Assembly (NCBI RefSeq): GCF_020880815.1
Contig: NZ_JAJITD010000011.1
Location: 186,001-250,000 of the forward strand
Length of the DNA: 64,000 nt
Direction of reading: 5' to 3'
Origin: Paraburkholderia sejongensis
GTDB lineage: Bacteria; Pseudomonadota; Gammaproteobacteria; Burkholderiales; Burkholderiaceae
Below the pieces are notes generated by a model, which was given only the letters and a program-made list of their open reading frames with translations, searched no databases and was not told the DNA's origin. Shown here one piece after another: positions 61,812 through 64,000 of the stretch. The position numbers and the translations under genes were made by a program. Numbering within the stretch: position 1 is the stretch's first letter; each line of letters begins with the position of its first letter.

Positions 61812-63283
61812 GTGAACAGACAACGCCCGCTCACGGCGGAGGCCTCGCCGCGCTTGAAGCACGTCTGCGCGAGGACCTCGCGTGGCTGGAACTGCCCGCG
61901 CCTGCGTGGGTGCCGCCGCGCTTTACGGAAAACGAACGGGTGCTCGACGTCGCGATCGTTGGCGCCGGCATGGCGGGCCTCGCGGCTGCCGCCGAACTGC
62001 GCATGCTCGGCATCGATCACATTCAACTGTTCGATAAGGCGGCCGCGGGACACGAAGGCCCGTGGGTTTCTTACGCGCGAATGAATACCTTGCGCTCGCC
62101 GAAGCAGTTGACCGGGCCGGCACTGCGTTTTCCCGCGCTAACGTTTCGCGCATGGTACGAAGCGCAGTTCGGACGCGACCAATGGGACGCGTTGAACAAG
62201 ATCGCGCGGACCCAATGGATAGATTATTTGCGCTGGTATCGAACGGTGCTGGCGCTGCCCGTCGTCAACGACACGCACATCGTCCAGCTTCGCCCCCGCG
62301 AGGACGGCCTGCTCGCGCTCGACACGCGCACGTCGGACGGCGCGCAGGCGCGCACCGTGCTGGCGCGCCACGTCGTGCTCGCCACCGGCCGCGAAGGTCT
62401 CGGCGGCGCATATGTGCCGGCCGTTGCACGGCATCTGCCTGCGCATCGCCATGCACACTCGTCCGCTGCCATCGATTTCGACGCGTTGCGCGGACGGCGA
62501 GTGGGCATCGTCGGTGCGAGCGCATCGGCATTCGACAACGCAGCAACGGCGCTCGAAGCGGGTGCGGCGCGCGTCGATATGTTCATCCGCCGCAGCGAAC
62601 TACCGCGTATCAATAAGCTGACGGGGATTGGGAGCCCGGGGCTGGTGCATGGTTTCATGCATCTGCCGGAACAATGGAAGTGGCGCTTTCTTCACTATTC
62701 GGCGCAAAGCCAGACCCCGCCGCCGCGCGACAGCGTGCTGCGTGTCACTCGCCACGCGAACGCGCATCTGCATCTGGGCAGCCCGCTCACGCACGCTGCC
62801 GCTCTTGCTGACGAGCTTGTAGTCGACACCCCCAAAGGGCGTTATCCACTCGACTATCTGATCTTCGCCACCGGCTTTCATTCGGAGATCGACACCCGCG
62901 ACGAGTTCGCAACCATTGCGCCGCACGTGAGGCGTTGGCGCGATCGTTTCGATCCGGGTGCAGGCCTCGACAACGAGGAGCTTGCATCGTCGCCCGATCT
63001 GGATGGTCGTTTTGCGTTTCAGGAACGCGTGCCCGGCGCCTGTCCCGCACTTGCCCGCATTCATTGCTTCAATCACGCGGCGAGTCTCTCGCACGGCAAG
63101 GTCGCGGGCGACATTCCCGCCATCAGCGACGGCGCGCAGCGGCTCGCGCGTGCGATCGCGTCGATGCTGTTCGACGCCGACCGCGAAAGCCATTACGCCG
63201 CGCTCGAGGCATTCGACAAGGCCGAGCTCGTCGGCGACGAATGGACCGACGCGGACGCCGTGTCCGTCATCGACGAATCGTGA
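61808..63283 (+). CDS. Flavin-containing monooxygenase-like NAD(P)-binding protein
   Basis: 491 residues; ATGA overlap with the LysR. FAD Rossmann motif VAIVGAGMAGLAAAAEL near residue 47. The second Rossmann motif, GIVGASASAFDNA near residue 232, has an altered GASASA glycine pattern. The FATGFHSE motif is near residue 353. Class B monooxygenases oxygenate S, N or ketone groups; substrate unknown. In related genomes such genes are associated with AhpD-fold proteins, as here. Confidence 0.83.
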   Translation: MSEQTTPAHGGGLAALEARLREDLAWLELPAPAWVPPRFTENERVLDVAIVGAGMAGLAAAAELRMLGIDHIQLFDKAAAGHEGPWVSYARMNTLRSPKQLTGPALRFPALTFRAWYEAQFGRDQWDALNKIARTQWIDYLRWYRTVLALPVVNDTHIVQLRPREDGLLALDTRTSDGAQARTVLARHVVLATGREGLGGAYVPAVARHLPAHRHAHSSAAIDFDALRGRRVGIVGASASAFDNAATALEAGAARVDMFIRRSELPRINKLTGIGSPGLVHGFMHLPEQWKWRFLHYSAQSQTPPPRDSVLRVTRHANAHLHLGSPLTHAAALADELVVDTPKGRYPLDYLIFATGFHSEIDTRDEFATIAPHVRRWRDRFDPGAGLDNEELASSPDLDGRFAFQERVPGACPALARIHCFNHAASLSHGKVAGDIPAISDGAQRLARAIASMLFDADRESHYAALEAFDKAELVGDEWTDADAVSVIDES

Positions 63284-63305
63284 ACACCTCTCCAAAGGAT
63301 CTCGC

Positions 63306-63845
63306 ATGACAACAGAAGTGAAGCCGACGCCGGCACCTGAAGACGACACCGCGCGTCTGGCCGGAATCGCCCCGGCAGGCGCTGTCGCCGCGCTGCGCGC
63401 CGCGCGCGCGGACGCCACGCGCTATACGCAAGGCAGCTTCGACGCGCTGTTCGATGCGCGCGCCACCGGGCTCTCGCTCGCCGAAAGGCTCGCGGCCGCC
63501 AGCTATGCAGCGGGGTTGTCGGCGGCGCCCGAAGCGGCGCGTGCATATCGCGAACGCCTGCTTGCGTCGGGTTCGTCGGCCGACGGCGCCATTGCGGCGC
63601 TCGACCGCTTCGTCGCTGATGGCGTGACGCATGCGAACGCCGCCGATACCCGACTCGGCGCGATCCTCACGCACACGCATGCGCTTGCCACCCTCAGCCC
63701 AAGCGCCGATCGGTCCGCACTGCTGCGCCTGAAACAGGCGGGTCTGTCCACGCCCGACATCGTCGCGCTTTCGCAGCTCGTCGCGTTCGTCACGTATCAG
63801 GTACGGCTCGCCGCCGCATTGCGTGCACTGGAGGCCACGGCATGA
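63306..63845 (+). CDS. CMD-domain protein without cysteine (Avi_7170-like)
   Basis: 179 residues. The helical AhpD/CMD fold is suggested by THANAADTRLGAILTHTHALATL and LKQAGLSTPDIVALSQLVAFVTYQVRLAAALRAL, with a 60-residue alpha-helical start. There is no cysteine anywhere in the protein, so it cannot act as a CxxC hydroperoxidase. It resembles the CMD domain protein family named after Agrobacterium Avi_7170, recalled from memory. It is 22 bp after the FMO-like gene and overlaps the next by ATGA. Confidence 0.75.
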   Translation: MTTEVKPTPAPEDDTARLAGIAPAGAVAALRAARADATRYTQGSFDALFDARATGLSLAERLAAASYAAGLSAAPEAARAYRERLLASGSSADGAIAALDRFVADGVTHANAADTRLGAILTHTHALATLSPSADRSALLRLKQAGLSTPDIVALSQLVAFVTYQVRLAAALRALEATA

Positions 63846-64000
63846 GCGCGTCACAGGGGTTCAGGTCGCAGCAGCTCGGCTGGTCGGCATGGCTCGATAC
63901 GGTGACACTCGCCGAGGCCACGCCCGAACAGACGGCCGTGCTGGAAGAGAGCCATCCGCAAGCGAAGACGTCCGACTACTATCTGCTGCTCGTGCATGAG
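63842..64000 (+). CDS. Alkylhydroperoxidase-domain protein, N-terminal 53 codons (partial)
   Basis: Begins at the ATG overlapping the previous stop (ATGA) and runs off the window. The visible start has QQLGWSAWLDTVTLAEATPEQ, then AVLEESHPQAKTSDYYLLLVHE, the beginning of the AhpD-like Avi_7169 family as I recall it. The CxxC region, if any, lies beyond the window, so peroxidase activity cannot be judged. Confidence 0.65.
   Translation, partial: MSASQGFRSQQLGWSAWLDTVTLAEATPEQTAVLEESHPQAKTSDYYLLLVHE

Noticed and set aside
1..64000. tRNA, rRNA or integrase/att signals
   Set aside because: None was found by eye; no cloverleaf-like sequence or integrase-like protein. A covariance-model scan would be needed to exclude tRNA formally.

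Overview
The window reads as a chromosomal segment of a high-GC betaproteobacterium of the Burkholderia/Paraburkholderia type. The signs are strong G/C wobble preference, a small secreted DUF4148 protein, a trimeric porin ending in Phe, five LysR regulators within about 24 kb, many MFS carriers, and heavy use of ATGA/GTGA gene overlaps. The species assignment is an inference from these features. No rRNA, tRNA, CRISPR array, transposase or prophage gene was seen.

Left part (1-29.7 kb): mostly ordinary chromosomal genes. In order: the tail of an Lhr-like helicase; a PAS-GGDEF-EAL c-di-GMP enzyme; a malate/lactate dehydrogenase of the Ldh2 type; an M20 dipeptidase; a membrane immunity-like protein; a YodC-type protein; a TetR regulator with its DHA2 efflux pump; an OsmC peroxidase; a DUF4148 protein; an RpiR-controlled operon (C45 acyltransferase/hydrolase, class III aminotransferase, carboxymuconolactone-decarboxylase-like protein); a MASE1-PAS-GGDEF diguanylate cyclase; a periplasmic LprI-like protein; a glycogen-debranching-type enzyme; citrate synthase; a MreB paralogue translationally coupled to an alpha/beta hydrolase; a carboxylesterase; an EmrB-type pump; and AraC and NmrA-like genes. 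Between emrB and araC lies a 0.5-kb inverted repeat at which the strand composition bias flips.

Middle part (29.9-43.0 kb): carbohydrate and organic-acid uptake. A GH43 glycosidase sits behind a perfect GTTACCGGTAAC palindrome and is followed by an ACS-type MFS carrier and a porin. Then come a sulfide:quinone-reductase-like flavoprotein and two LysR/MFS modules, one of which includes an M24 aminopeptidase-like gene.

Right part (43.2-64 kb): an eight-gene operon (44.4-54.7 kb) matches the furan-acid pathway (hmf genes). It has a UbiD/UbiX decarboxylase pair for 2,5-furandicarboxylate, a three-subunit molybdenum 2-furoyl-CoA dehydrogenase, a furoyl-CoA ligase, a 2-oxoglutaroyl-CoA hydrolase-like enzyme and an MFS carrier. 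The predicted product is 2-oxoglutarate. Two closely related LysR genes bracket it. Next to it is a branched-chain-type ABC importer whose two permeases are fused. Divergent from the importer is a LysR-FMO-CMD-AhpD operon that runs off the window and belongs to a poorly characterised redox cassette.

Points worth following: the single-operon furan pathway with a CoxG-type domain fused to its Mo subunit; the inverted repeat with its skew switch; shared operators for RpiR and TetR; a 21-residue ORF next to an FNR-like box; and the right-edge FMO/CMD/AhpD cassette.
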